Source: Antedon mediterranea (lineage: Eukaryota; Echinodermata; Crinoidea; Comatulida; Antedonidae). Taken from it: a DNA stretch of 64,000 nucleotides. The notes beneath the pieces are model-generated. The model saw only the letters and a list, made by a program, of their open reading frames with translations. It was not told where the DNA came from and did no database searches. Positions 48,412 through 62,187 of the stretch are shown here, one piece after another. Numbering within the stretch: position 1 is the stretch's first letter; each line of letters opens with the position of its first letter. Where the stretch lies: contig NC_092674.1 of the NCBI RefSeq assembly GCF_964355755.1, forward strand, positions 20,052,001-20,116,000, written 5' to 3'. A program made the translations under genes and the position numbers.

Positions 48412-51400
48412 TTATAAAACTTTAATTTCTCCTGTACAATTTACACAACAGTTAAGTGTCAAATTGTCATATTTGGTTAGTGGATGATACCTGTCTATCA
48501 TTTTTTGCATAGGAGTTGTGCTCCCCGTATGATTATTACTTGAAGTTTTATGCATAGGTGTTGGACTCTCTGGACTTGAGATTACTTGCATCGTAGATTT
48601 TTTTACCGAGTTGGTTTTGTTTAACAATATCTGAAAATTAAACAATTCTAAATGTAGATTAAAATTGATTTTACAAATTCTGTACTTTAGTTTTAACTAG
48701 AATTCAATGATCAGCAGCGGGATTTTTGTTCAAGTACAGTACTACTGTATACGCCATGTATATGGAAATGTATGCCGATCTGGCAGGAATTAGCACATTT
48801 GCTCACCATTAAGTGAATAATTCATGCAGTCAGTTTTGTGTTGGAGAGAACGAAAGGCAAAACATCTATTACTGTATGTATGATTAACCCAAAATCTTCT
48901 ATACACAAAACTAATCAAAACACTAAATTCTAAATACAGTATCCCTCTCAACGGGACACTTTTCTGTGAAACAAATAAGGAGCAGTATATAAATATGTTT
49001 TCTACTACAGCCAACCTCTGTTCATGGGACACTTTGTTGGGTTCCAAAAGTGTCCTCTAAAATATAGGTTCTACAACAATAATAATATGCTAAATAAGAT
49101 TGTTTAAAACCTCTCGCATAATGGAATTATCAGGTGATGGATGTGCTATTCCTGCCAGCGGGATCAAATGTTTAATAGAAGCATGTTGAGTTAAAATGGC
49201 AAGGTAGACAATTAAACTTACATCCTTGGCAAGCATTTCAGCATGTGTCCATTCAACAAAGATATTGTCTTTCTTAGATGTTCCACTGTCTATGGCTATG
49301 TTGCCCAGCAAATGAGTGGATATTGCATTTGAAAGTTGTTCATTATGAAGAGCTAGTGTTATTACGTTGCTGGATGGTACAATGTTTGATTGAGAGAGTG
49401 TCTGTGATCTCTGTAGAGCTAGAGAAAGGTACTGAAGAAGTCTGCAAATAAACAATCATGTTTTTATGTTTGAGATCTTAAATTTGGTTATAGAATATTT
49501 TTATAGTATTTTTATGTTAAGTATATATTTTATTTTCTTGAACGGAGGAAAGGCTGATGCTGCCCGAAAGCTATACATTTTATTTCTGGCTGTTTTACTG
49601 TATCATTTTGATTTAGCTTTTTCTTATTTTATGTGCATTTCCTTGAGATCCAGCAAATGATACTCACAGAATTGTCATTTTTCAGTAATTTTCAGAAATT
49701 AAAAACATGCCATGTACACTTTAGCAATTGACCTGAATGTTTAGCATGAACAAAATTAGAGTATTATGACCTTTTAAATGTTTTAAATTTGTATCTCGTT
49801 CTCTTTTCTTATAACCAGCAATTTTGTTTGATACCTGGTTGTATTGAAGACACTTGAACTTAAAGGACTAAATGAATTGAAATGATATAAATTCTTGGAA
49901 TTACCTGTTTGATCTCATCATGTGCTTTCTCATTTCAGATCTTTCATCCATTAGTTTTTGTAATGTATATGTTGATTCTTGGAGTAGCATGTTTAGACTA
50001 TTTCGTAATGAGACTAATTCGTCTACTTGTACCCTAAAATAAAAAATCAATATTATAAGAAACATTTTATTAGATTGCACATGGCTTTTATTTAATCTTC
50101 ATTTACAAGGTCTATATTAACTGTTTACTTCAGAACTAGTTCATAGAAAGTATTTTTATTATTTTAAAATTGCAGTATCTATTTGACTTTCGACCAGACA
50201 ACGATCGAACTCAACGAACTAAATCCCATTTTTATAATTAATTATTGTACAGTTATAATAATTAGTAATTTATTAAATGTGACTTTTTCGAACTACAAGT
50301 TGGAGGAGAAACAAGGCAGACAATCATTAAAAACAAAAGGCAAGTCTATTTCTGGATTTTTATCAAATTAATGCAGTTGCACGGATTATTCTGCAAGTGT
50401 GATAAATTTAAAGAAAGTCACTAACCAATTCCTACATAAATTTGTTTGTGTGTGTATTGAGTTCTATATTTACCTGCTGCCTAAAAATTTACTCCGCCAA
50501 ACATCGCACTGTATGTTGACCCTTTCAAAATTTTCACGCTCCTTTGCCAGACATCCAATTGTGCTTTCCAGGTCTTGTGCTAACTGGGTCTTATCTCTTG
50601 TCTGGGTCTCTAACTGGTGTTGGATGTCTGAGCCAACAGATGCAACTAATAACTTCTTGAGCTCCTTGTTTACCTATAAAATGTATAATAATTAATTGCA
50701 ATGTATTGTAGTAAGTTAACCCAATTAATTTACAGTGGCAAGTATGCGAACAGCTAACTGTTGTTAACCATTATAATTATCAGGTTAGTTCCTTTTTTGT
50801 TCAATTGGGATATAGGGCCAGTCCATTATTGTGGTTTCCATAACCAGGTGATTGAACTAGACCAGGGCTGAAATGAAAGAAAACTCCAGAATAAAGATTC
50901 ACTGGGGTTCTCTTAAGTGCATCCAAGCCAGATGTGTGTACAATACACTAGACCTCTTGTTTTAAATCTGAAAGCTTTTTACCACCAGAACCATGGTCAA
51001 GGAGTGCCTTCCATTGACTGATATTATGGCTGTTATTATCTATTAAAAAAGCATCTAACCTGACATTGGGCTGCTAATTCAGCTTCAAATCGTTCCTTTT
51101 CTTTCTCTGCAGCTGTCCTCTCTTTCTGCAACAATTGTTCAAGTTCTTCCACCTGATTCTCCAGCTCATCTACCTTGTGATCAGAGGCATCAACAAAACT
51201 CATATCGACTACAGCACTATCATGAGTTCTTATAAATGGGCTGTTCTTTCCTTTCTGAAAGCTTCTATGACTTGGTGATGCTTCAAAAGCTTTTTGTAGA
51301 AGTCTTTCCTTGTAGGCTTCTTCGGTAGAATTCCTGAGTTGTGTGTTCATAAACTGATGCCTTGTGGGTGTACCTCTGATGGTACTAGTCTCTGAATGCG

Positions 51401-51946
51401 TATTTTCCATGCCATCTGCTTCAGATCGCATGGTTGCAATATTTGGTTTTAATCCTAAAAATAACATAAAACATGTATTGTTTATGAATACTCCAAAAGT
51501 TTTGTCTGTGTAGTTTGTCACTTTCAACTTTTTGGTCTTCCAAATTGAGACTTATTCCAGTTTATTTACAAATAGAAAACAACTTAAACATTTAATAATA
51601 TTAATAAATTGCTAAACAAATTATACAATATTATTTTGGACATTGTGTAGTTGGCAACAATTTTGACAAATATTATGATTTACATTTATATTATAATTTA
51701 TCAATTAAACTTTGCTGCTATGTTGAAATTACAAGGCTTTACTCCTGTATGGGCTGAATAGGCCACGAGCTGTAAGAGCAGTTTTCCACTATAGATATAC
51801 TGCACTAAAAAGGACTACTGAAAAGTAATCCAGTATCTTAAAAAACATATTCTACATCTTATTATTAATCACTCACCTCTATCCATGACAATTGTTTGTA
51901 CATCTGTAATTGTCCTTGGCGATATCAATTGTGGTGTAAAAGACAT
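48412..51946 (-). CDS. BLZF1: BLZF1 / golgin-45 (6 exons, 410 aa, complete)
   Basis: Golgin-45 is a coiled-coil protein of medial Golgi membranes that binds GRASP55 and Rab2 and is needed for Golgi structure and secretory transport. Exons in coding order: 51877-51946, 51060-51454, 50474-50673, 49905-50033, 49222-49441, 48412-48630; all phases close. Family blocks: VNKELKKLLVASVGSDIQ, NIQCDVWRSKFLGSR, ALHNEQLSNAISTHLLGNI, and the C-terminal RYHPLTKYDNLTLNCCVNC followed by a hydrophobic end (EIKVL), all aligning with human BLZF1 (400 aa). The middle (about residues 125-270) is heptad-rich coiled coil. The C-terminal cysteines and free hydrophobic tail correspond to the GRASP55-binding end of the human protein. 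Start is the only ATG of the first exon in frame with the rest. Confidence 0.95.
49545..49685 (+). repeat. Dispersed repeat R2, copy in a BLZF1 intron
   Basis: Close relative of 27733-27895: tgcccgaaagct, tttctggctgttttact, cattttgatttagctttt, gagatccagcaaatgatactcaca and aattgtcatttttcagt. Lies in the intron between exons 49222-49441 and 49905-50033. Confidence 0.65.
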
Positions 51947-53440
51947 TTTAATCTTTTTTAATGACGTCTACACAAGTTTACACAGTACCAAGTATTGTAC
52001 AGTAAAATAAGCAAATACTGCACAAATAAGAGATGAGAGTGAAGACTTCCAAAAGTTCTCAGTATTACTATTATTATTATGACTTCACTTCTGAAATAGC
52101 ATATAAATAAAAAACGTTGTAGTGTATACAATATACAGATCTATAAGGTTCAGATAAGATTTACACATATAATACAGTGTCATTCATATTAAAGGTCTGT
52201 TTTCTGCTGGAAATATACACTATATTTTTGGCAGACCAAAAAGTCTAAGTATAAAATAAAAGCATATCAATTCAAGCCCATGATGACTGCTGCTTCCAGT
52301 GAGACACAAGTGGATCCCACGTACAATCAATACTGTTAGTATTTCACTTCATCCATTTGGTGTGGTGTATATGGATTACAAACACATATACTGTACATAG
52401 ATCGGTCAGGCCCAATGTTAAGATTATCAGGCCCATCATAAAAAAGTGGACTTGATCGTATCCGTACTCTATAATGGGCCCAAAATCTTTAACCCACACT
52501 CCATCTAGGATTCCACACACATTCATTTAGCGCTGCGCCGCCTACACTAGAGGTACGACCCTCTAGCACTAGCAGCAAGACAAAGGCCCTAAAATATGCC
52601 TAGCCCCTAGGAGGTAGTACTGTACTCTATTAGCTAGGTAGGCCCAGGCCCCTGCTGGCTAGATTAGGTCTAGGGGATTGGGCCCGATCGTCTTATGCGT
52701 TGGTCCCGATAGTCTTAATAGCCAAATGTACCGTTTGTATTATTCGTTCCATTATAGTTTATAATTGAGTTCTAGGCATATTGTCACACATACATACCGA
52801 GTGAATGAAGTGAAATAATGTGTTGTTACAGTAACCAAATTATTGATCGAGCATGTATACTATAGCAGCAGTTGTGGGCTTGATTGATGTGCTTTTATTT
52901 TATTCTGATGTTCTTTTTTGCTACCAAAAATATACCTTCTCTAGGCCTAGTGGAAACATCTTTAATTTATTTTATTATGGTGAACAATTATAAATCCAAC
53001 CAAATTCATTTTCGTGAATCCGATCGTCTTTTATTTATTGTTAGAATGGGCCCGATCGTCTAATTATGTTTGGCCGAACATCCACACAGTTTGGCCCGAA
53101 TGTCTTGGAATAGGCCCGATCGTCGACTAGGGCCTAGACTAAAATTATCCTAGGCCTAACCTAGGCCTACTAGACCTAAATCAAGACTTTTGAATCAAGT
53201 TGATCAATTTTATTCTAACTAGGCCTGGCCCTAGGCTAGTAAATAGGCTTATTATTATTATCTAGGCCTACCCTACTAGGTAGGCGGTTCTGAATAGGCC
53301 CAGCCTACTAGCTAGGCCTCTCCTTTAGGCCTAGCCTAGGCCCTCTGCTAGTCAATATACAGTTCCAGTAGGCCTACCTCTAGGCCTATAGGCCTAGGCC
53401 CTAGCTAGTAGTCATAGTATTATTAGAAGGTAGGCTAGGC

Positions 53441-54331
53441 GGCGCTAGTTCCGTTTCGCACCTGTTTTTATTTCGACTTCCTTTTGACTCCAAATTATTA
53501 AGCAACTTATTGTGAATACCACACCTTAAAATTGGGCCTGATAAGTACTTTTATGAAGAAGAATCACATAAAAAGTAACTAATAAATCCTTAAATTGATG
53601 ATTTCACAGACATGTTTCTCGCATACCGTTCGCGAATTTAGCATACTCCAAGTTCAATATTTTCGTTTCTATGGAGCGCCAAAAGAGCAACAACAATAGA
53701 TGGTTAAAAACTCAGTGGAATGCGTCTTCTTTTAATGCATTTATTATTGAAATACACGTTTAATTTTAATATATTTTGTCAATAAAAATGCTGTAACATT
53801 TTACTGCTAATAATTTGCTGTTTTCAAATAGCAACCAACCCTAGACCTAAGAGTAAGACTAAGAGGCATATTATTTAGATTAAGGTATACCCCTACAGTA
53901 CATGTAATATGATGATGAATTTGTCGATTTTCATTCCTAAAAGTTCCTGCAAAAACCATGTACAGTATCAACAGTAATATTTTTGTTGCATTGACATTGA
54001 CAAAATATGATAAAATTGAACGTAATTTTCACCAATAAATGCATTAAATATACGCAATTTATTGAGTTTTTAGCCCTCTATTATGATTGCTCTTTTGGCG
54101 CTCCATAGAAACAACAACATTGAACATGGAGTATGCGAAATTCACGAACCGATGTGCGAGAGAAACACACCTGTAAATTCATCAATTTAAAGGATTAATT
54201 TTTTACTTTTTGTGTGATCTCCTTCGTAAAAATATTTTTGAGGCCTAATTCTAAGGTGTGGTACTCGCGATAAAGTTACTTAACCAATTTTGAGTCAAAA
54301 TAAACGGCAGGTGCGAAACGGAACTAGCGCC
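53441..54331. mobile_element. MITE with about 250-bp inverted ends and 8-bp target duplication
   Basis: Left end GGCGCTAGTTCCGTTTCGCA pairs with the right end ending at 54331; pairing continues (ttccttttgactccaaatt, taccacaccttaaaatt, atggagcgccaaaagagcaa) for about 250 bp per side. GGCTAGGC at 53433-53440 recurs at 54332-54339, fitting an 8-bp duplication as made by hAT-type transposases; the surrounding sequence is rich in this motif, so chance is possible. Confidence 0.78.
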
Positions 54332-54736
54332 GGCTAGGCCTACCTAGACTAGGATAGGTAGGCTAGGCCTGTATTAACTATCGCTCTATTATCAATGATA
54401 TTCAAGTGAAATCTTACAATAGACTACAGTAACTAGACTGAGGTTAATAATCGCCTAGCTAGGCCTCTTCGTGTTGAGACTGAAAGATCGAAAGATCTGG
54501 CTGGCTGGTGGTGGTGGGGATGGGATCAGCAGAGAGAGAGTCGAGAGAGGAGGATGTGAGTATGACGTACTGTGTGTGACCGACGTACGTACGTGACACG
54601 AGTTTACTCGATCGTCGTCGTTGTCACGTCTCGGAGTATAAAAATCCGGTATATGATATGGAACGCCAAGACGGACGTAAATACATGTATCGTATTGTAT
54701 TTATCAAGTGCATTAATTGAGGAAAAGAGACATCTT

Positions 54737-55083
54737 TTAAAGATATATTGTCCCCTAAAAAAATATTTTTTTACATTTTTTTGTTGAATATGTTATTTTA
54801 ATGTCACATAATAGTTATTCACTCTCACAAAAAATTGGGTCTGAAAAAAATTTATTTACCTGAGAAAAATGTAATTTAAAGCAAAAAATGGTCAAATTGT
54901 CTGGAAGTTTTTGGGTAATTTAACTGTTTATTTTGTCTTTTTATAGGTGAAATAATTTTTTTTTTCCCCGTTTTTTTTTCTTATGGAAGTGAACAACTTC
55001 ATTAAAACTGCAAAATGGCCTATTCAAAGTCCGATTTAAAAAATCTTTATTTTTCATGATTTTGGGGGACAATACATCTTTAA
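54737..55083. mobile_element. MITE with TTAA-flanked ends (family M1), 347 bp
   Basis: TTAAAGATATATTGTCCCC on the left, with the inverse complement GGGGGACAATACATCTTTAA on the right. Same family as 20208-20761. No coding sequence. Confidence 0.72.
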
Positions 55084-55401
55084 AATAATGTTAATGGAAC
55101 AGGAGATGTAGTTCAACCCACTACATAATTTTACACTTCTCCTCCTGCCTTCGAAATATAAATAAAACATGTGTTTTCTTTTCGAATCAGATGTAAAATA
55201 AATTGTAATGATTTTTTTTATTACATGTATTGTTTACGTCAATATAAAAATGATAAAGAACACGAATATTATGTAAATGTATAGTCAATGTTTTGTTAAA
55301 GTGTATTTTAAAGGTATATAAATGTGTATGAGAAATAGGAGCGCTTAATTTATATAGTTACCACCATAGCAATAAAAACGCTCACGTAAATAAAATATTG
55401 T

Positions 55402-55520
55402 GACGTTTATTCTATATCTATGGTAGCGAAGAATAAACAGACGCCATTTCTGTTTGATATTTCGAACAGAAAACACATTAAAAAACGCTCTTAAATTCTC
55501 TGGCATGGAAAGTATTGATA
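55402..55520 (+). repeat. Direct repeat R4, left copy
   Basis: tttattctatatctatgg, agcgaagaataaac, gacgccatttctgtttg and a stretch ending ttgata match 62168-62290 closely. The two copies lie on either side of the LINE-rich block. Confidence 0.65.
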
Positions 55521-55993
55521 ACATGATTAGCCTACTGCCGAAATCAAGAAACACGATTTGAAATAACAAGAAATTCCAGAACAAATACTTGAAAAGGTAG
55601 TATGATAGAGTAAAAAATGTCATGATTAATTGTTAGTTACAAAACAATTTTCAAACAAAGCCCAAAATATCATCTGTTCTATACGCGCACGTCACCTACC
55701 TGACAGCAGCTAGCAAAACACACAAATGCATCAACATTGTTTCTAAAATTCAAAATTTAAGAATAGCATAGGACCTATGCATGAACGAAACAAGCAAAAT
55801 ATTCCAAAGTTTTGCACCAGATTATCGCTAACTTTGGTGAAATAGTGGTCTTGCGTTTTGGAAGATGAATATAAGAGGATGACCTAGTGTTGTAGTATAG
55901 AAATTGACATTAAGTTCAAACATGTCGTAAACTATATGGGGATAGTTATGATTAATACAGTTAGTACTTAGATGAGGAAGGTAGACTACTTAT

Positions 55994-58430
55994 TTTAAGT
56001 TTAGAATATAACGGACAAATTTTTACTTTAATAAATGTGTATGCGCCAAATAATTACAAAGAAAGATCGTTATTCTTTAAGAAACTTGAAAAGAAGATCG
56101 ATTCTCTTTGTAGTGTTGATGAGCATATCATAATTGGCGGTGATATGAACTGTATATTACAACGTAATCTTGATCAAAAGAACAGTGTAAATACTTATGA
56201 TAACTCGCCACAAATATTAAAAAATTGTATGCGTAATCATAAACTAATTGACATAATAATGGAGACAATGCCACAAAAACAAAACTCAGTATACGTGGAG
56301 ACGAAAAGAAACATACAGAAGGTTAGATTTTTGGTGTGTTTCGAACGCCCTCTATAAAAACGGTGAAATTGTGTCTTGCGACATTAGACCATCTATCTGT
56401 TCTGATCATCAAGCAATCTCTCTTAAAATTGTAAACCACCAAGCAGAAAAAGGTCCTGGACTTTGGAAAATTAATAACAGCATTTTAAATGATAATGATT
56501 ACAATGTAAACATAATCAGAATAATTAGAAATGTAAAAAATAATGAAAATAATCTTAGCCCGGACCTCCTCTGGGAATACCTAAAAGTTAAGATCAAAAC
56601 ATTTTCTAGCACATATTGTAAACAAAAGAAACAAAAAAGACAAGTTAATAAAGAAGAATTGTTCAAAAAAGTCAAAGAATTAACAAATAAACTTGATATT
56701 GCATGATGATGAAACAAACATCCAATTAAGCAACATCCAGAAAGAGCTTAATGATATATATTCAATTGAAGCACACGGTGCCCAAATTAGATCCCGATTG
56801 GACTGGTTTGAAAAGGGAGAAAAAAACACTAAATTCTTTTTAGGATTAGAAAAATCCAACGCAAAAAGAAAACACATTACTTCAGTATTAAAAAGTAATG
56901 GAAAATACACATCAGACACATCTGAAATTATAAAGGAAGAAGTAAGTTTCTTCAGACAGCTATATGCAAAAAAAATATCCCTGATCATAAAATTAATGAG
57001 TACTTACACAGATCAAATGTAAGCAAACTTTCAATTGATGACTATACTAAATGTGAGGGATTATTATCAGTTGATGAATGCACAAATGCTGTTTTAAAAA
57101 TGCACCTTAATAAAAGCCCAGGATCTGATGGCTTGAGTGTTGAATTTTACAGAAAGTTTTGGGACCATATAAAAGAAATGCTGTGTACAGCTCTGAACTA
57201 TAATTATCACAACAACATACTTTCAAATTCACAAAGGAGAGGTATAATTCAATTACTTTTCAAAAGTGGACAAAGAGAGAAGTTAGAAAACTGGCGACCT
57301 ATCACACTCATTAATGTAGATTATAAGATATTAGCTCATGTTCTATCAATCAGATTACAAAAAGTAATATCAACTATTATACATTCTGATCAAAAAGGTT
57401 ACATTACTGGAAGATTTGGTGGTGAAAACATAAGACTTGTAGAAGATATACTTTATTTTACTAATATCAAAAACAAACCCGGCGCCTTAATTTTCCTCGA
57501 TTTTGCAAAAGCGTTTGATTCGGTTAACAGAAATTTAATGTTAAAAACGCTAACAAAATTTGGATTTGGTCCTTCTTTTATTAAATAGATTAAAGTAATA
57601 TATACTGATACAGAACGTATAATGGTAAATAATGGTTGGATGTCGGAAAGCATTAATATGGAACGTGGAATAAGACAAGGGTGTCCTTTATCGGCCTTGT
57701 TATTTATATTGGTAGTTGAATTGATGGCCTGTAACATATGGAACAATCCCCTATGTAAAGGAATTGAATTGCCAAAAATAAATGATGAAGAATGTACTGT
57801 TAAGATAGCTCAGCTTGCAGACGATATATAATATCAACTCCTATAGCACAAGAAAAATGGGAGATAGAATTTCAAAATTACACTTTTGCATGGGATACCG
57901 TATGGTATAACAAGGTGTTTTCTATGACACATATCACAAAAGTCGCGCAATTCAATTTCAAACTACTACATCGTATTCTTGCGTGTAAAAGTAAGTTAAA
58001 AATTTGGAAACTTTCAATAAATGACATATGTGAAAGATGTAATAGTGAAATTGAAAATGAAAAACATTTGTTATTTTCATGTAATAAGATTAAACCCATA
58101 TGGATTGTATTTAAGTTTTTGATCTCAAACTGTTTTGTACAAAAGATTGATATAACCTGGCGTAATATTGTTAAAGGATCGGAAACGAAAACTGTAAATG
58201 AACTTATTTCAATATTTACTTTTTGCATCTATAAATCGTGTTTAGTAATAAGAAAAGAAAAGAAACAAAATCAGGAATCAAAAATAATTTGGAGATTATT
58301 TTACTATGAATTAAAGCATTTATTAACAAATGAATTTATGAATAATTTACATAAGGCTCAGAAGAAATGGACGAATAACCTAAAAGATAAATTATTAAAA
58401 CTATCTAAAGACTTGATGTTAATAATTTAA
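55994..58430 (+). pseudogene. L1/Tx1-type LINE ORF2, decayed and internally deleted
   Basis: The pieces read in order on the plus strand: endonuclease C-terminal part (INVYAPNNYKERSLFFKKL, IIGGDMNCIL, 55994-56330; SDHQAISLKI, 56371-56706), linker (56693-57022), reverse transcriptase (NKSPGSDGLSVEFYRKFW, LENWRPITLINVDYKILA, FLDFAKAFDSVNR, RGIRQGCPLSALLF, LADD; 57100-57831) and the C-terminal cysteine domain (KLLHRILACKSKL, CERCNSEIENEKHLLFSC; 57915-58430). Breaks: several frameshifts, a TAG at 57586-57588 inside the RT, and a deletion right after LADD that joins the RT core to the far C-terminus. Clade assignment rests on motif style. Confidence 0.85.
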
Positions 58431-59689
58431 TTATTTTATCGATTCCTTTTTCTTTCTTACCTTATCATAATGGACACAAATCCTGCATATCAACGTAAAA
58501 TCTGTTTATAAGCATCACATACAGTATACCTTTTTAAGATGACAATAGTTCAAATACATGAAGCATGTCAATATAATCTGTATGTATTGGTATTTGTTTA
58601 ACATATATATCTTTCTATATTTGCATTATTTTATATCGTATACGTGTCAATTTAATCTATAGGTATGTGTATTTGTTCAATATATATACTTCTATACTAC
58701 TATAATATGTTATACCGTAAATACAAATTGTAAGTAGTAGTTGTACTAAGATGACATCGGGTATGAAGCGTCTCACATACACACAGAGCCAAAATTGCAT
58801 CTTGGACTTGCACCGTGTATGGACTCTAACCTTACGGTTTCCATTAAATATACCATTTCATGCTATCATTCTAAATAACTAACTTTCAACCTACTGCATT
58901 CCTCTTTTTTTCATACCATCCATCTTATCTTGGTGAAAAGGGAGGATACTACATTTTCCTCCCCTGAGTTTATAGCCTCTCTACTCGAACACAAACTCGA
59001 ACACAAATAAGATCACAAATAAGATAGTTTAACAAGACAATTTTAATCATGTATTTTACCGCCATTTTTCATTTCTACATTTTAATTAACATCGTATCTA
59101 AAATTTTAAATGAGAAAATATATGGTTAATATAATGAATTCTGGCATCTTATTATGTAAATATACCGGTATTTTAACTACTCTAAACACTTACTTTTAAT
59201 TGTCACAAATGTACTTATATGTATATAATATATTCATCAATGAGAATTTAAATAAACGTGAGAAGAACTCACACAAGACAAAAAAATATTTAAATATGTA
59301 TATCTCTTTCCATTAGCCTAGATTAAGTTCCTTAGTTCCCGTAGGCCTTAGGTGTGAAAGAAGATTTTGAAACTATACGTCATATGACTCTCTTTTAAAG
59401 CAATGTTTAATTTAATAAGATTTGATTGAAAGGTATTTCCCTAGCCCTAGACTACATACAATATAAAAAATAAGGAAAACAAGATATAAGGTACGGAGGA
59501 TATTTACAGAAACCAAACTTTTAGTCCTGTTGATTACTCCTATACTTTCAGATAGTAACCAATTCATTGATAGGCCTACATGTTGCAAGTTAAGTGCTCA
59601 TCAAAGAAAACACCGACATTTTTTTCGTTCTACTCATTGTTAAGCAAAATGTTTAATTATTTACATCATCAGCCTTTTTCTGGTTATTG
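58431..59689. other. AT-rich sequence after LINE copy 1; no gene
   Basis: May include the 3' untranslated end of the LINE. Contains a short duplicated motif (atgtcaatataatctgtatg and gtgtcaatttaatctatagg). Nothing else recognisable. Confidence 0.45.
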
Positions 59690-59999
59690 AAATAATATTA
59701 CATTTCTTTGAATTAATTTTTAAAGCCTTAAAGCATTCACAAATATAATGTAGTTGGTATCGTTAACAGTAATTCAGAGGTCATTATTACTGTAAAATAT
59801 ATTTGTATCATCGGCATAAAGGAAAAAATATGCGATGTCATTACATAATATAAAATAAATAATAATGGTCCGAGCAGTGAGTCTTGTTACTCCACATATT
59901 TCTGAGATCCGACAAAGATTCATATTTTGTAAACGGGATCGATTTTCAAGAAAATGTATCACTTCCGTGGATAAAAAACCCCGAGAAAATAATGTTTTT
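59690..59999 (-). pseudogene. Reverse-transcriptase scrap of another non-LTR element
   Basis: The minus strand reads VIHFLENRSRLQ, then YADDTNIFYSNNDL, and after a frame change FKALKINSKKCNII. The YADD box with DTNIFYSN and the K-INSKKC-I block are typical of the RT palm and thumb of CR1/RTE-like or Jockey-like elements, distinct from the flanking L1/Tx1 copies. Broken and short. Confidence 0.6.
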
Positions 60000-60432
60000 A
60001 CATAGGCCTATAAAATAAAAAAATAAATAGTAAAATTTAACAAAAAAAAATACAGAATTTGGCTGGCAGCCAATTTGACTATTTTTTCCCCGTTAAATTA
60101 CAGTTTTTTTTCAAGTAAATACATTTTTTTTCGATCCATTTTTTGTCGATCCTATTATGTGACATTCACTTTTCATGGGGACAATATATCTTTAAACCAT
60201 TGCAACACAGAATGCATAATAATAAATAATAAAATGTTTGGTTTAACGTATCAAAGTTTTTTGATAGATCAAAAAAATACCTATTGCGTGTGATTTTTTC
60301 TAAATTGACTTATAATTCTATCAGTAATCTAACACATCTACCAGAGCCTTTTTAATCTCTAGAGACCTTACGTACGCATTAAGTTACAAATTGTATCATT
60401 AAGCCGGGGTATAGGACCGACCATTCAATGGT

Positions 60433-62187
60433 TCTACTTTCAATACAATTTAACGATATTAAAAAAGGTACTGGGTTTTGGAAGTTTAACAACTCATTAC
60501 TTAAGGATATAGATTATTGCACTATTGTAGAAGAAAAAATAAAACAAATTATCGATCAATATTCAAAGAAAGAAAATCACGAGGATGTCCGAGAGTTTAG
60601 TATAAATAATCAACTTTTTTTAGATGTAATTTTGATGGAAATTAAAAGGTTAACACTAAAATACTTTAGCCAAAAAAATATAAAAAATAATTCAATCGAA
60701 AAGAAACTAGTAAATGAAATTGAAATTCTGGAAAATATTTTTAATTTAAACCCAAAAAAAAAATCTGTATTAGAAGATTTGACGGTTAAAAAAGAAGAGT
60801 TAGAGAAAATACGTTGATCAGGATAGCAGAGATTATAATTAGACCAAGGGCACAGTGGTGTGAAGACGGCGAAAAATCTAGCAAATAATTTCTTAATCTT
60901 GAAAAAAGAAACGCCAATCAATATATAATTACCTGCATAAAAGAAAACGATTCTACTTTAGTTAATAGCCAAATAGAAATCAAAGAAAGCATATATACTT
61001 TCTACAAACATTTATACAGTGAACACCCTATTGATACAGCCAAGGCTGAGGAGGTTTTAAGAGGGTGCTAAACTAACAACTTTAGCTGAAAGTGATAAAT
61101 TAAAAATAGAAGGGAAACTCACATTTGAAGAAGTTAGTAAAGTCCTCAAACAAATGAAACATAACAAAACAAACACAGATGGTTTTTCAGTAGAGTTTTT
61201 TAAAGTTTTTTGGAAAAGTCTGGGACAATTTGTTGTTAACTCATTAAATTATGCATTCGATACAGGTCATCTCTCAATAAGTCAAACACAGGGCTTAATA
61301 ACACTATTACCTAAATCTGATAAACCACGTGAATTGATTCAAAACTGGAGACCTCTTTATTCACTTTTAAATGTTGTATATAAGATTGCCTCATCATGTA
61401 TATAGCCGAAAGAATAAAATTTGTTTTAAATCTTCTGATTAATGAGGTTTCATGAAGGGTAGATATATAGGTGAGTGTACTACTAGAAAAATGTACGACA
61501 TCCTAGTTTACACTAAATTACGTAATATTCCTGGTCTTGTGTTAATGATTGATTTTGAAAAGGTTTTGACACGGTTTCCCACACTTTTATGAAAAAAGTC
61601 CTTTTAAACTATAATTTTGGTGATGATATTTTAAGGTGGATTGACATTTTTTATAACGAATGTAAATCAAGTGTTCTTGTAAATGGTTATCCAACACCTT
61701 TTTTTAATATATGTACAAATAGGATGTCGTCAATGCTACCCTCTTTCACCATATTTATTTATTTTATGTATTGAGGTGTTAGCACAAAATATCAGAACAA
61801 ATGAGTACATGAAAGGTATTAATGTAGAAGGCACCGATGTCACTGTCACTCGCTGACAATGCCACTATATACACTGATGGTTCAGAAAATAGTATGCTAG
61901 AAGCATTTAAAGAGTTAGATAGTTTTGACAACATATCTGGTTTAAAGGTTAACTACCAAAAAACATGCGCTATGTGGATTGGGAGCAAAACGCATTGTAA
62001 AGAAAGAATTTGTAAAGAAAAACATTCCTATTGGCCAGATGATGGACATTTGAATCTTCTTGGCATCATGTATTGTGTTGACTACACTCAAATGCCAGAA
62101 CTAAATTATATTAAATGTATGACATCTATACAAAAGTCACTAGCCCAATGGTCAAAAAGATATCTCACGTTTATTCGATATCTATGA
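60433..62187 (+). pseudogene. Second L1/Tx1-type LINE, 5'-truncated and decayed
   Basis: Starts within the end of the endonuclease (TDHSMVLLSIQF, GFWKFNNSLLKD). Continues in broken frames: NKTNTDGFSVEFFKVFWKSL, LIQNWRPLYSLLNVVYKIA, YIGECTTRKMYDILVYTKL, LMIDFEKV, then LADNATIYTDGSENSMLEAF where the catalytic FADD/YADD is changed to LADN, and GLKVNYQKTCAMWIGSK. Many stops and frameshifts. Sequence differs enough from the copy at 55994 to be another family of the same clade. One end of the M1 MITE family lies just upstream (about 60178-60195). Confidence 0.82.

Larger units (their letters stand above)
51947..55401. other. 5' flank of BLZF1 and intergenic; no gene
   Basis: 52540-53430 is dense in TAGGCCTA, CTAGGCC and GCTAGGC motifs of low complexity. 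Two MITEs follow (53441-54331 and 54737-55083). The frame at 54572-54787 shows no family features. Confidence 0.5.
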
